11,790 nt of DNA. Origin: Thermoanaerobaculia bacterium (lineage in GTDB: Bacteria; Acidobacteriota; Thermoanaerobaculia; Multivoradales; UBA5704). Below are positions 1 through 6,428 of this stretch, piece by piece. The notes under the pieces are model-generated. The model saw only the letters and a list, made by a program, of their open reading frames with translations. It was not told where the DNA came from and made no database searches. Each line of letters starts with the position of its first letter. Positions within the stretch are counted from its first letter, which is position 1. The DNA is taken from the NCBI GenBank assembly GCA_025937035.1, contig JAICSG010000060.1, forward strand, positions 1-11,790. The letters run 5' to 3'. Both the position numbers and the translations under genes were made by a program.

Positions 1-2
1 GC

Positions 3-317
3 GGGGCGCCCGGGCTCTACACCGCGCTCAACCAATTCAACAACCCGGGAGGGCTGACCTTCGGGCTGGCTCAGAACGCGATGGTGAACGGCCAGCCGAT
101 GAACGGCAATGCCGTCTCCGCGGTGGCCACGCCCTTCCAGACCAGCATCGCGCTGGCTCCCTCCACGACGGTCTACATCTGGGTCCAGCAGCAAGTGCGG
201 AGCGGCACGGTGGTGACCCACGTGTCCGCGCCGCAGACCGCGATTGAATTCACGGGCGGGGTCACGCAGGCCACCGTCGTCTACGATCTCAACAGCGGCC
301 GCTTCGTGCGGTCCTGA
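3..317 (+). CDS. C-terminal fragment of an unrecognised protein
   Basis: The frame is open from the left edge of the window with no stop, so this is the tail of a longer gene and the Met at 81 is probably internal. About 104 residues are visible, ending in LNSGRFVRS and a TGA. The sequence is rich in T, V, A, Q and N with alternating hydrophobic residues (for example TTVYIWVQQQV and ATVVYDL), which looks like beta-strand structure such as an exported beta-sandwich or repeat protein. I do not recognise a family, and no catalytic motif, heme motif or membrane segment is visible. It converges on the monooxygenase gene, with about 108 bases between the two stop codons. Coding status is supported by the low-repeat, protein-like composition and the G/C-biased third positions; its function is unknown. 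Confidence 0.6.
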   Translation, partial: GAPGLYTALNQFNNPGGLTFGLAQNAMVNGQPMNGNAVSAVATPFQTSIALAPSTTVYIWVQQQVRSGTVVTHVSAPQTAIEFTGGVTQATVVYDLNSGRFVRS

Positions 318-376
318 TCGCGCCGGCCACCGAGACGGGTGCCGTCCCAGCAGATCGGACACGGCCCGGCAGGACG

Positions 377-394
377 CCGGCCGGGGTTGGCCGG
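377..394. terminator. Weak GC hairpin between convergent genes
   Basis: CCGGCC (377-382) and GGCCGG (389-394) form a 6-bp stem around a GGGGTT loop, between the stop of the left-edge gene (317) and the displaced stop of the monooxygenase (426). There is no T-run on either side, so it may not terminate by itself. The rest of 318-425 shows nothing recognisable. Confidence 0.2.
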
Positions 395-425
395 GGGCCT
401 CGAGGCAAATCCGGCAGAAGGCCGA

Positions 426-785
426 TCAGACGAGCTCCGCGTCCGCCGCGAATTGCCGCTCGACGATCTCCTGGATTTTCGGGATCGCCGATTCCTCGGC
501 GCGGCCGGCCAGCGCGAAGGGGATCAGCGCGAGGTCGACGGAGTCACGGACCACCGGCAGCCGGAGGATCACCTCGCGCGCCATCTCCGGATCGGCGCCC
601 GGGCCGCGGAGACGATAGGTGGCCGCGATGGCGCTGCCGCAGACCAGCTTGTAGAGGAGGGGTGGATCGTCCAGGTAGTCCGTCAGCTTCGGCGCGCAGT
701 CGACGAGCTCGGCGACGCCGTCGAGAAATTCGATGTAGTCGACGAGCGTGCGGACGTGCGGGGTCCGCGAGAAGGCCGCCTCCTC
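426..785 (-). pseudogene. Displaced C-terminal part of the monooxygenase (other frame)
   Basis: Read from 785 down to the TGA at 426-428, this frame gives 119 residues of normal composition. It starts EEAAFSRTPHVRTLVDYIEF and ends IVERQFAADAELV. It joins smoothly onto the monooxygenase if two bases (one CG unit) are restored in the CG run 785-792, giving DRAR followed by EEAAF; removing one base would also work. It contains a predicted amphipathic helical stretch (LVDYIEFLDGVAELVD) and no start codon or Shine-Dalgarno of its own, so it is the tail of the same gene and not a separate one. Whether the shift is a true mutation or a sequencing or assembly error cannot be decided here. If it is real, the enzyme carries a foreign basic tail instead of this domain and may be inactive. 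Confidence 0.8.
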
Positions 786-2010
786 GCGCGCGATCCTCTT
801 CGATCCGCTTTTCCAGGTCCGGACGGGCGGGGAGCTCGCGCTTACCCGCGCACAGCAGAGCGAAGTACCGCGAGATCATCTCGGAGCAGGCGGGCACGCC
901 GCCGTTGAACGGACGGGTCCAACCGATCAGAGCCAGTCGAGGCCCAAAGTCAGGATGGAACGCGTGCTTGAACAGCCGGCGCACGTCCTTGATCTCGCAC
1001 CCGCCGAGCCACTCCGCCGGAATCGAGCTCTCCTCGTAACCGGTGCAGCACAGGACCACGTCCGCCTCGACGTGCTCGCCGTTCGTGAAATGAACCGTAT
1101 TCCCCTCCAGACGGGCGATGCCATGGGGGACATGGCGGATTTTCCCGTTCAACAGATTCGTGACGAAGTCGTCATTCTTCTGGAGGGATTTTCCCGTGAA
1201 GCCCGCCTTGATGAACCAGTCGCTGATCAGTTGCCTGTGGGGATCGCCGGACATCAGGTCTGCCTCGACGCGCTTACCGTAATACTCCTGCATCTGCTGC
1301 CGCGGGGCCCACGCCAGCAACCGGCTCGTGTAGCCGTCGTTCGTCGCGCGCCCGCCGTACGCAAGGCGTGCGCTCTGGAGCGGATAATTCCGCAACGCCA
1401 GATAGCAGACCGAGGCCACCTCGGAGATCTGGTTGGTGACGTCCGCGGAGGTCTCGCCCATACCGATGCACACGACCCGCTTGCCCCGGAAGGGCTCCGC
1501 GCCCTTGTAGCGCGCGGTGTGCGTGATCTCTCCCTGGAACGTCTCGGCGCCGGGCAGGTCCGGCATCCGCGGCGCTTCGGCGCGGAACGCGCCGCGGCAG
1601 ATCGCGACGGCGTCGAAGCGATCGCGGACCGTCTTCCCCGCCTGTGTATATTCGACGACGAACGAGCCGTCCGCCTCGTGGCTCACCGCCTCGACCGCGC
1701 AGTTGAGACGGATGTGCGGGTCGAGCCCGAACCGTTGGCGAAAACGTTCGAGATAGGCGGCGTACTCCTGGCGAAACCAATGGCGGCGCTCCTCCTCCAA
1801 AGGCGGAGGAAAAGACGAATAGGCCATGAAATATTGCGAGACGGTGAGGCGCATCGGATCATAGGCCACGCCGGTCGTGAACACCCCTCCGGGAGCGCTC
1901 TCGCGCTCCAGGCAGACCGCGCTGTGGCCCTCCTCCAGGACCTCCTTGAGAGCGGCGAGGCCGGACACCCCGGCTCCCACGACGCAAACCCGCAACTTTC
2001 CTGCGTTCAT
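544..2010 (-). CDS. Flavin-containing monooxygenase (FAD/NADPH), frameshifted near its C-terminus
   Basis: This is an FMO-type flavoprotein, a family that oxygenates soft nucleophiles (N or S) or carbonyls using FAD, NADPH and O2. Visible landmarks are the FAD Rossmann motif GAGVSG at residues 12-17 with an acidic strand end (CLERE, 34-38), the FMO fingerprint FQGEITHTARYK at 158-169, the NADPH-binding GMGETSAD at 183-190, and the late CTGYE at 322-326. The ATG at 2010 has an AGGAG 8 bases upstream (2019-2023), which fixes the start. Homology-like sequence runs to about residue 408. After that this frame becomes an Arg/Pro-rich string typical of out-of-frame GC-rich DNA, ending at 544. The natural C-terminus continues in another frame to 426 (separate entry), so the intact protein would be about 528 residues. 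No membrane segments are visible. It lies downstream of the heme-c gene on the same strand but has its own promoter-like sequence. The substrate is unknown, and a Baeyer-Villiger activity cannot be excluded. Confidence 0.85.
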   Translation of the reverse strand: MNAGKLRVCVVGAGVSGLAALKEVLEEGHSAVCLERESAPGGVFTTGVAYDPMRLTVSQYFMAYSSFPPPLEEERRHWFRQEYAAYLERFRQRFGLDPHIRLNCAVEAVSHEADGSFVVEYTQAGKTVRDRFDAVAICRGAFRAEAPRMPDLPGAETFQGEITHTARYKGAEPFRGKRVVCIGMGETSADVTNQISEVASVCYLALRNYPLQSARLAYGGRATNDGYTSRLLAWAPRQQMQEYYGKRVEADLMSGDPHRQLISDWFIKAGFTGKSLQKNDDFVTNLLNGKIRHVPHGIARLEGNTVHFTNGEHVEADVVLCCTGYEESSIPAEWLGGCEIKDVRRLFKHAFHPDFGPRLALIGWTRPFNGGVPACSEMISRYFALLCAGKRELPARPDLEKRIEEDRARGGGLLADPARPHARRLHRISRRRRRARRLRAEADGLPGRSTPPLQAGLRQRHRGHLSSPRPGRRSGDGARGDPPAAGGP

Positions 2011-2065
2011 GCTGCTCGCTCCTGTAGGGTCGACCGGCCAGACAGGCTCGGCAAGAGCTTCTCAC

Positions 2066-2095
2066 AGCATCAGCGATACACTTCATGATTGTCAA
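2066..2095 (-). promoter_or_regulatory. Putative promoter of the monooxygenase gene
   Basis: On the minus strand a perfect -35 hexamer TTGACA (2090-2095) is followed after 17-18 bases by a poor -10 (TGATGC or GATGCT, 2066-2072). A transcript would begin about 50 bases before the ATG at 2010. It sits just after the hairpin that ends the upstream gene. The weak -10 keeps confidence modest. Confidence 0.35.
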
Positions 2096-2117
2096 GCGGG
2101 GGAAAAGCGGGGGAAAA
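2096..2117. repeat. Perfect 11-bp tandem duplication
   Basis: GCGGGGGAAAA occurs twice in a row (2096-2106 and 2107-2117), and a degenerate GGTGCGGG follows. It lies directly between the -35 box of the monooxygenase promoter and the upstream hairpin. On the minus strand it supplies short T4 tracts after the hairpin. Probably a replication-slippage product. Confidence 0.7.
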
Positions 2118-2128
2118 GGTGCGGGCCC

Positions 2129-2160
2129 GGCGCAGCCTCTCCACCCGGGGAGGCTGCGCC
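2129..2160 (-). terminator. Hairpin terminator after the heme-c gene
   Basis: GGCGCAGCCTC (2129-2139) and GAGGCTGCGCC (2150-2160) form a perfect 11-bp stem with a 10-base loop, 15 bases after the stop of the minus-strand gene at 2176. On the minus strand a CCTTTTCCCCC tract follows about 9-10 bases after the stem, so the U-run is displaced and imperfect. It is well placed to separate the heme-c gene from the monooxygenase. Confidence 0.55.
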
Positions 2161-2175
2161 ACAGGATTGCGGTCT

Positions 2176-3456
2176 CTATCGTTTGGGCTTCGCGCTCGTG
2201 CCTCCATACGGCATCAAGCCCAGCATCCAGGAGAAGTCCTGGGACGTGGAGCCCGGGGTCACCGGAACACAGTTGGCGCTCGGATTCGGCTTGTTGCAGG
2301 CGTACCCGACGGCAGCCCATCCGTTCGGCGGACCGCCGAAATTGTTTTCGGGGGACTGATTCTTGCCGTCGAAATACGCGTACTTGTGGCAGGTGATGCA
2401 CGACGCCTGGTGAGGCGACACTCCCGCGTTGAACTCCACGAAGGAGCTGCCCAGCGGAATCGGCTGCTTGGCGGCGTTGACGAACTGAGTCTGCGCTCCC
2501 GTGAGGAAATAGTTGTTGAACGCCGGATTCAGGTGCGCCGCGGCCATGGCCTGATGCAACTGCGGGCTCTGCTGCGCCGTCTGGCCCTTGCCGTAGGGTT
2601 GGCTCGACGTGGTCCCCCAGGGATCGAAGCAGGTGTCGTAGAGATTGGAGTCGCAGCGATTGGGATTGGTGACCTTGCTGTTGGGCTCGAACGTCGACCA
2701 GACCCAGTCCGGCAGCGCCTTGGAGGAGATATGGAGGCCCACCAGGGCGTAGCAGGTGCCGTTGATCGTCTCCGTGTACAGGCTGTGGGTCGGATCCGGG
2801 CATTGGAAGGTCGGGTTGTTGAACGAAGAGACCGGCACCCAGTCGGCCTTGACCTCCACGGCGGTCCACGGGAAGGTGATCGCTCCGCCGTGAGCGCTGC
2901 CGTAGGTTTTCTGGCCACTGAGCGTAATCAGGCCGTTGTTCTTCACGAAGGCCTTTTCCGGCGCGTTCACGAAGACCTCTTCGCAGAACGTGGCGGTCTT
3001 GGTCACGTTGGCGGGCGGGGGGTATCCCCCAACCGGCTGGGTGCTCATCGGGCTGCACTCATCGCCGGGCTGGACCGCCTTGGCGGTTCCCAGCAGCCCG
3101 TTCCGCAGGAAGCTCCTGTGCAGCGTGCGGACTCTGCCCTTGCCCGCGCGCTTCGCGGCGGCGGCCAGGCTTGACGCGCTGGGGCAGCCGAACATCGCGG
3201 GATTCAGTTGACACTGCTCGGTCCAGGTCTCGAAGGTCAGGGAGCCGTCGGCGGTGGGTTTCGTGGCCTCCAGAAAGAGATACCAGGCGAACCTGGCCGC
3301 CGCGGCGGCGTCGCCCGCGGCTGGTTTGGCGCTCAGGTCCGCCAACTGCTTCGCGGCGGGGCTCTTGGCGGACCCGGTCGCCGAGTAGAGGTTGACACTG
3401 AGGCCCAAGGCCAGGATCGAGAGCAGGGCGAGGGACAGCTTCCAGCGTTTTCTCAT
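2176..3456 (-). CDS. Secreted protein of unknown role with one CxxCH heme-c motif
   Basis: A 426-residue exported protein. Residues 1-27 form a Sec signal (MRKRWKLSLALLSILALG core). Near the C-terminus is CITCH (353-357), the classic site for covalent heme c attachment. Met411 or Met415 in the tail is a possible second heme ligand, but this is inference. Otherwise it is unlike small cytochromes c: about 340 residues precede the motif, with many cysteines (82, 91, 134, 158, 219, 235, 268, 276, 387, 396) that could form disulfides in the periplasm. The middle contains a predicted beta-rich stretch (ITFPWTAVEVKADWVPV). I believe similar proteins occur as uncharacterised cytochrome-like proteins in other bacteria, but I cannot name a family. 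The ATG at 3456 has an AAGGGGA sequence about 8 bases upstream. It shares strand with the monooxygenase, but the hairpin between them argues against a simple operon. A redox function is plausible and unproven. Confidence 0.85.
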   Translation of the reverse strand: MRKRWKLSLALLSILALGLSVNLYSATGSAKSPAAKQLADLSAKPAAGDAAAAARFAWYLFLEATKPTADGSLTFETWTEQCQLNPAMFGCPSASSLAAAAKRAGKGRVRTLHRSFLRNGLLGTAKAVQPGDECSPMSTQPVGGYPPPANVTKTATFCEEVFVNAPEKAFVKNNGLITLSGQKTYGSAHGGAITFPWTAVEVKADWVPVSSFNNPTFQCPDPTHSLYTETINGTCYALVGLHISSKALPDWVWSTFEPNSKVTNPNRCDSNLYDTCFDPWGTTSSQPYGKGQTAQQSPQLHQAMAAAHLNPAFNNYFLTGAQTQFVNAAKQPIPLGSSFVEFNAGVSPHQASCITCHKYAYFDGKNQSPENNFGGPPNGWAAVGYACNKPNPSANCVPVTPGSTSQDFSWMLGLMPYGGTSAKPKR

Positions 3457-3600
3457 ACGAATATCCCCTTTTCCGCCCGGTGGCGGGAATTCGGCAGGGC
3501 TCCGGCTCTACGAGAAGCTCATTCGGCGGGAGTCTTAGCAGGATGGATGCCAGAAGATTTTGGAGATGAAAAGGACGGATCTCCACCGGATTCGGGAGAA

Positions 3601-3677
3601 CCGGAATGTCGCCGACATATTGGCGATATGTCGGATTATGTCGGCGACATATCCCGACATATCCCGACATATTCCGG
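3601..3677. promoter_or_regulatory. Array of CGACATAT/ATATGTCG half-sites (candidate operator cluster)
   Basis: Seven copies of one half-site fall within 67 bases: ATGTCG (3606-3611), CGACATAT (3613-3620), ATATGTCG (3626-3633), TATGTCG (3637-3643), and CGACATAT at 3645-3652, 3655-3662 and 3665-3672. The last three are spaced exactly 10 bases apart, one helical turn. TATGTCGGCGACATA (3637-3651) is a 15-bp palindrome, and CGACATAT-5-ATATGTCG (3613-3633) is another. The cluster is bounded by CCGGAAT (3601-3607) and ATTCCGG (3671-3677), so it is one large imperfect palindrome. It lies about 145 bases from each flanking start codon. The most likely role is cooperative binding by a dimeric regulator controlling one or both genes; a REP-like folded element is the alternative. 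The regulator is not identified. Confidence 0.6.
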
Positions 3678-3806
3678 CGGAGCAGGCGCCATGCTGGTCG
3701 AACGCCTGTCACCGGCGAGGGCGTCTTTGAATTCGTGAATCCCTCTCACCTGATCCATCGCAATGACACCGCGGCGGCCGGAGTCGCCTTCCTGTCACTC
3801 GTCCGC

Positions 3807-3812
3807 TATAAT
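3807..3812 (+). promoter_or_regulatory. TATAAT -10 box before the FIST gene
   Basis: A perfect TATAAT lies 10 bases before the proposed TTG start at 3823. No -35 element is recognisable 16-18 bases upstream. If used, transcription would begin within a few bases of the start codon, giving an almost leaderless mRNA and excluding the ATG at 3763 as the start. Confidence 0.4.
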
Positions 3813-3822
3813 CAAAGGCACT

Positions 3823-4971
3823 TTGCAGCTCCAGGTCTCCTGCCGCAAGCCGGACGGCGCTTGGACGGCCACGCTTTCACCGGCGTGGGACTCCTCCTCC
3901 ACGCTGGTGCTCGCCTTCGGTGCTTCCGGGCTCGATCCTGAAACGGCCGCCGCCGTCGAGCTGGCGGAGCGCTTCCCCACCTCACACCTGCTCGGATGCT
4001 CGACCGCCGGGGAGATCCTGGATACCAGCGTCCTGGACGGCAGCCTGGTGGTCGCCGTCCTCCGCTTCGACTCGGTACGCCTGCACAGCGCCTTCGCTCC
4101 GGTCTCCTCGGCCGGCGATTCCCTCGCCGCCGGCCAGGCGCTGGGGGCGCAGCTCGCCGGCGAGGACCTGCGGGGAGTCCTGGTCTTCGCCGACGGGATC
4201 CACGTCAACGGCAGCGAGCTGGTCCGCGGCATCGGCGACCGGCTGCCCCCCGGGATTCCGATCACCGGCGGCCTCGCCGGAGACGGCCAGCAGTTCCGCA
4301 CGACCTGGGTGATCGGCAGCGGCAGCTCGCAGCGCTGCGGGGCGGCGGCGCTGGGTCTGTACGGGAAGCGTCTGTGCTTCGGCCACGGCTCCAAGGGCGG
4401 GTGGGACATCTTCGGCCCCGAGCGCCTGGTGACCCGCTCGCAGGGCAACGTCCTCTACGAGCTCGACGGCCGGCCGGCGCTGGGCCTCTACAAGGAGTAT
4501 CTTGGACACCGCGCCTCCGGCCTGCCCGCCACCGCCCTGCTCTTCCCCCTGGCCCTGCGCGACCAGAGCGGCGGGCCGCAGATCGTGCGCACGGTGACGG
4601 GCATCGACGAGGACCGCCAGGCGATGACGTTCGCGGGCGACATCCCCCAGGGCTGCGTGGCCCAGCTGATGAAGGCGAATTTCGACCGCCTGATCGACGG
4701 CGCCGGCGACGCGGCGCTGCAGACCGCCGCGCAGTGGCGGCGGGGGGGAGCCCCGGTCCTCGCCGTCGCCGTGAGCTGCGTGGGCCGCCGGATGGTCCTG
4801 GGAGAGCGCTGCGAGGAGGAGCTCGAGGCCGTGCGGGAGATGTTGCCCCCGGCGGCCCAGATGATCGGATTCTACTCTTACGGGGAGATCTCGCCCCATG
4901 TGGCGGGAGGGGGCTGTGAGCTGCACAATCAGACGATGACGCTCACCACGATCTCCGAGTCCCCGCCGTGA
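3823..4971 (+). CDS. FIST-domain sensory protein
   Basis: A soluble FIST (F-box and intracellular signal transduction) protein, a ligand-sensing fold proposed to bind small metabolites and often linked to signalling domains. Counted from the TTG at 3823 it is 382 residues, close to a stand-alone FIST_N plus FIST_C protein. FIST_N signatures are LLGCSTAGEI (near residue 57) and VFADGIHVNG followed by PITGGLAGDG. FIST_C is marked by the distal IGFYSYGEISP (near 348), a family hallmark, and VSCVGRRMVLG just before it. An in-frame ATG at 3763 would add 20 unconserved residues (MTPRRPESPSCHSS...), and it lies upstream of the TATAAT at 3807; AAAGG five bases before the TTG is a weak Shine-Dalgarno. 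The stop overlaps the start of the histidine kinase (GTGA), so the two are translationally coupled and this is probably the input module for that kinase. No signal peptide or membrane segment is visible. The ligand is unknown. Confidence 0.88.
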   Translation: MQLQVSCRKPDGAWTATLSPAWDSSSTLVLAFGASGLDPETAAAVELAERFPTSHLLGCSTAGEILDTSVLDGSLVVAVLRFDSVRLHSAFAPVSSAGDSLAAGQALGAQLAGEDLRGVLVFADGIHVNGSELVRGIGDRLPPGIPITGGLAGDGQQFRTTWVIGSGSSQRCGAAALGLYGKRLCFGHGSKGGWDIFGPERLVTRSQGNVLYELDGRPALGLYKEYLGHRASGLPATALLFPLALRDQSGGPQIVRTVTGIDEDRQAMTFAGDIPQGCVAQLMKANFDRLIDGAGDAALQTAAQWRRGGAPVLAVAVSCVGRRMVLGERCEEELEAVREMLPPAAQMIGFYSYGEISPHVAGGGCELHNQTMTLTTISESPP

Positions 4972-6419
4972 GGCCGCACCGCCTGCTCGACCGCCAGTTG
5001 CGGAAGCTCGGGCTGAGCGCCGAGGCCCCGCCCTCCTCGCCGGAGGCGTGGAGCGCCCTGCTCGAACGGATCTCGACGACCTATGCCGAGTCCGACGAGG
5101 ACCGTTATCTGCTCGAACGCTCGCTCTCCATCTCCTCCCGCGAGATGCGCGAGATGTCGCAGGCCATGCTGAGCGAGCTCGAAAAGCGGGTGGCCGAGCG
5201 CACCGAGGACCTGGAGGCGGCCCTGCGGGAGCTCGAGAAGGCCCGCGCCGCCGCCGAGGAGGGGACGCGCGCCAAGTCGCGGTTCCTGGCCAGCGTCAGC
5301 CACGAGATCCGCACCCCCCTCAACGCGATCGTCGGCATGTCCGACCTGCTGCGGAAGACGCCGCTCTCCGAGTCGCAGAGGGAGTACGTCGGCACCCTCC
5401 ATACCGCCTGCGAGACGCTGCTGGCCCTGATCCATCAGACGCTCGACTTTTCCAAGATCGAGGCCGGCAAGCTGGATCTCGAAACCATGAGAATCGATCT
5501 CCAGACCTGCCTCGACCAGGCCCTGGACCTCGTGGCGTCCAAGGCGAAAGCCAAGGGTCTGGAGCTCCGCTGCTCCGTGGACGCCAACGTGCCCCCCCGG
5601 ATCGTCTCCGATCCCACCCGGCTGCGGCAGATCCTGGTCAACCTGCTCGACAACGGGGTCAAGTTCACGGCCGCCGGCCATGTCGCCGTGACCGTGGGCT
5701 GGCAGGCGGACGGCGACGCCACGGGCTTCCTGCTCCTCACCGTCACCGACACCGGCGTGGGCATCCCGGCCGACCGCCTGGGCTCGATCTTCGGCCCCTT
5801 CCTCCAGGTCGACACCACGACCACGCGCGCCTATGGCGGCACCGGCTTGGGGCTTGCCATCGTCGAGCGCCTCTGCGAGCTGATGGGGGGCTCGGTGACG
5901 GTGGAGAGCGTCGAGGGGCGGGGCTCCACCTTCCGGGTACGCCTCCGGGCGGACCTGGCGCCCGAGAGCTTCACGCCGGCGGACCCCTTCCCCGCCTGGC
6001 CGCCGGATCGGGCGGCGGCCGCCCATCCATCCCTGCGCATCCTGGTCGCCGAGGACAATCCGGTGAACCAGCTGCTCGCGGTCCGGATGCTGGAGAGCCT
6101 CGGCTACGACTCCCCCCTCCTCGCCACCGACGGCGAGGAGGTGTTGGACGTGCTGCGCCGGGAGCATTGCGACGTGGTGCTCATGGACCTGCACATGCCG
6201 CGGATGGACGGCATCGAGGCCAGCCTCCGCATCCGCGACATGTTCGGGGAAGACGCCCGTCCCGCGATCATCGCCCTCACCGCCGACGCCCTGGAGGAGA
6301 GCCGCGCCGCCTGCCTGGAGGCCGGGATGGCGGGGATCCTCATGAAGCCCTTCCGGACCGACGAGCTCCAGAGCTGCCTCGCGGGGCTCCAGAGCCGGAG
6401 CCAGGGCCGGGTGCCCTGA
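4968..6419 (+). CDS. Soluble hybrid histidine kinase with C-terminal receiver
   Basis: A 483-residue cytoplasmic hybrid kinase, starting at a GTG that overlaps the FIST stop codon. Order of parts: N-terminal helical segment (1-60) without a recognised sensor domain; coiled coil (about 60-105, with ELEKRVAERTEDLEAALREL); HisKA dimerisation domain with the H-box SHEIRTPLN and phospho-acceptor His112; ATPase domain with the N-box LLDNGVKF (Asn229), G1 DTGVGI (261-266), F-box FGPFLQVD (275-282) and G2 GGTGLGLAI (290-298). The receiver domain follows a Pro/Ala linker, with acidic AEDN (361-364), phospho-acceptor Asp407 in LMDLHMPRMDG, LTAD (437-440) and Lys460 in MKPF. All catalytic residues are present. 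With no transmembrane or PAS domain of its own, it probably takes its signal from the FIST protein encoded just upstream. There is no output domain here, so phosphate must pass to a partner encoded elsewhere, perhaps via an Hpt protein. Confidence 0.93.
   Translation: MRPHRLLDRQLRKLGLSAEAPPSSPEAWSALLERISTTYAESDEDRYLLERSLSISSREMREMSQAMLSELEKRVAERTEDLEAALRELEKARAAAEEGTRAKSRFLASVSHEIRTPLNAIVGMSDLLRKTPLSESQREYVGTLHTACETLLALIHQTLDFSKIEAGKLDLETMRIDLQTCLDQALDLVASKAKAKGLELRCSVDANVPPRIVSDPTRLRQILVNLLDNGVKFTAAGHVAVTVGWQADGDATGFLLLTVTDTGVGIPADRLGSIFGPFLQVDTTTTRAYGGTGLGLAIVERLCELMGGSVTVESVEGRGSTFRVRLRADLAPESFTPADPFPAWPPDRAAAAHPSLRILVAEDNPVNQLLAVRMLESLGYDSPLLATDGEEVLDVLRREHCDVVLMDLHMPRMDGIEASLRIRDMFGEDARPAIIALTADALEESRAACLEAGMAGILMKPFRTDELQSCLAGLQSRSQGRVP
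6402..6418. terminator. Small GC hairpin at a convergent junction
   Basis: CAGGGC (6402-6407) and GCCCTG (6413-6418) make a 6-bp stem with a 5-base loop over the kinase stop codon, 11 bases from the convergent stop at 6429. It has no T-run. It could slow opposing polymerases but is weak evidence for termination. Confidence 0.2.
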
Positions 6420-6428
6420 CCCGAGATC

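Larger units (their letters stand above)
3457..3822. other. Divergent intergenic region
   Basis: This 366-base stretch separates the heme-c gene (-) from the FIST gene (+). It contains the half-site array at 3601-3677 and a TATAAT at 3807-3812. Toward the heme-c gene there is a possible extended -10 on the minus strand (TGCTAAGAC, around 3533-3541) with no good -35. Open frames crossing it on both strands read through the repeats and have no homology-like character, so I see no gene here. Confidence 0.6.

Noticed and set aside
748..2088. A 446-codon open frame on the plus strand opposite the monooxygenase
   Set aside because: It mirrors the FMO gene, has no family-like motif, and is rich in Arg, Ala and Leu as expected for antisense reading of G+C-rich coding DNA.
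2010..3456. Heme-c protein and monooxygenase as a single operon
   Set aside because: They share a strand, but a perfect 11-bp hairpin and a consensus -35 box lie in the 165-base gap, so separate transcription is more likely.
3601..3677. CRISPR array
   Set aside because: The repeated unit is only 8 bases, occurs in both orientations, and has no unique spacers of 25-40 bases. No cas genes are nearby.
3763..3822. ATG at 3763 as start of the FIST protein
   Set aside because: The 20 added residues are Ser/Pro/Arg-rich and unlike the family N-terminus, and a TATAAT box lies inside them. The TTG at 3823 fits better, though not proven.
3606..3941. Open frames reading through the half-site array (for example MSPTYWRYVGLCRRHIPTYP)
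   Set aside because: The peptide merely translates the DNA repeats, and opposite-strand frames do the same. No Shine-Dalgarno or homology-like region is present.
3982..6194. Long minus-strand open frames opposite the FIST and kinase genes (314 and 421 codons)
   Set aside because: They are antisense shadows of genes with complete catalytic motifs. Their composition (H, G, Q, R and L-rich) shows no domain.
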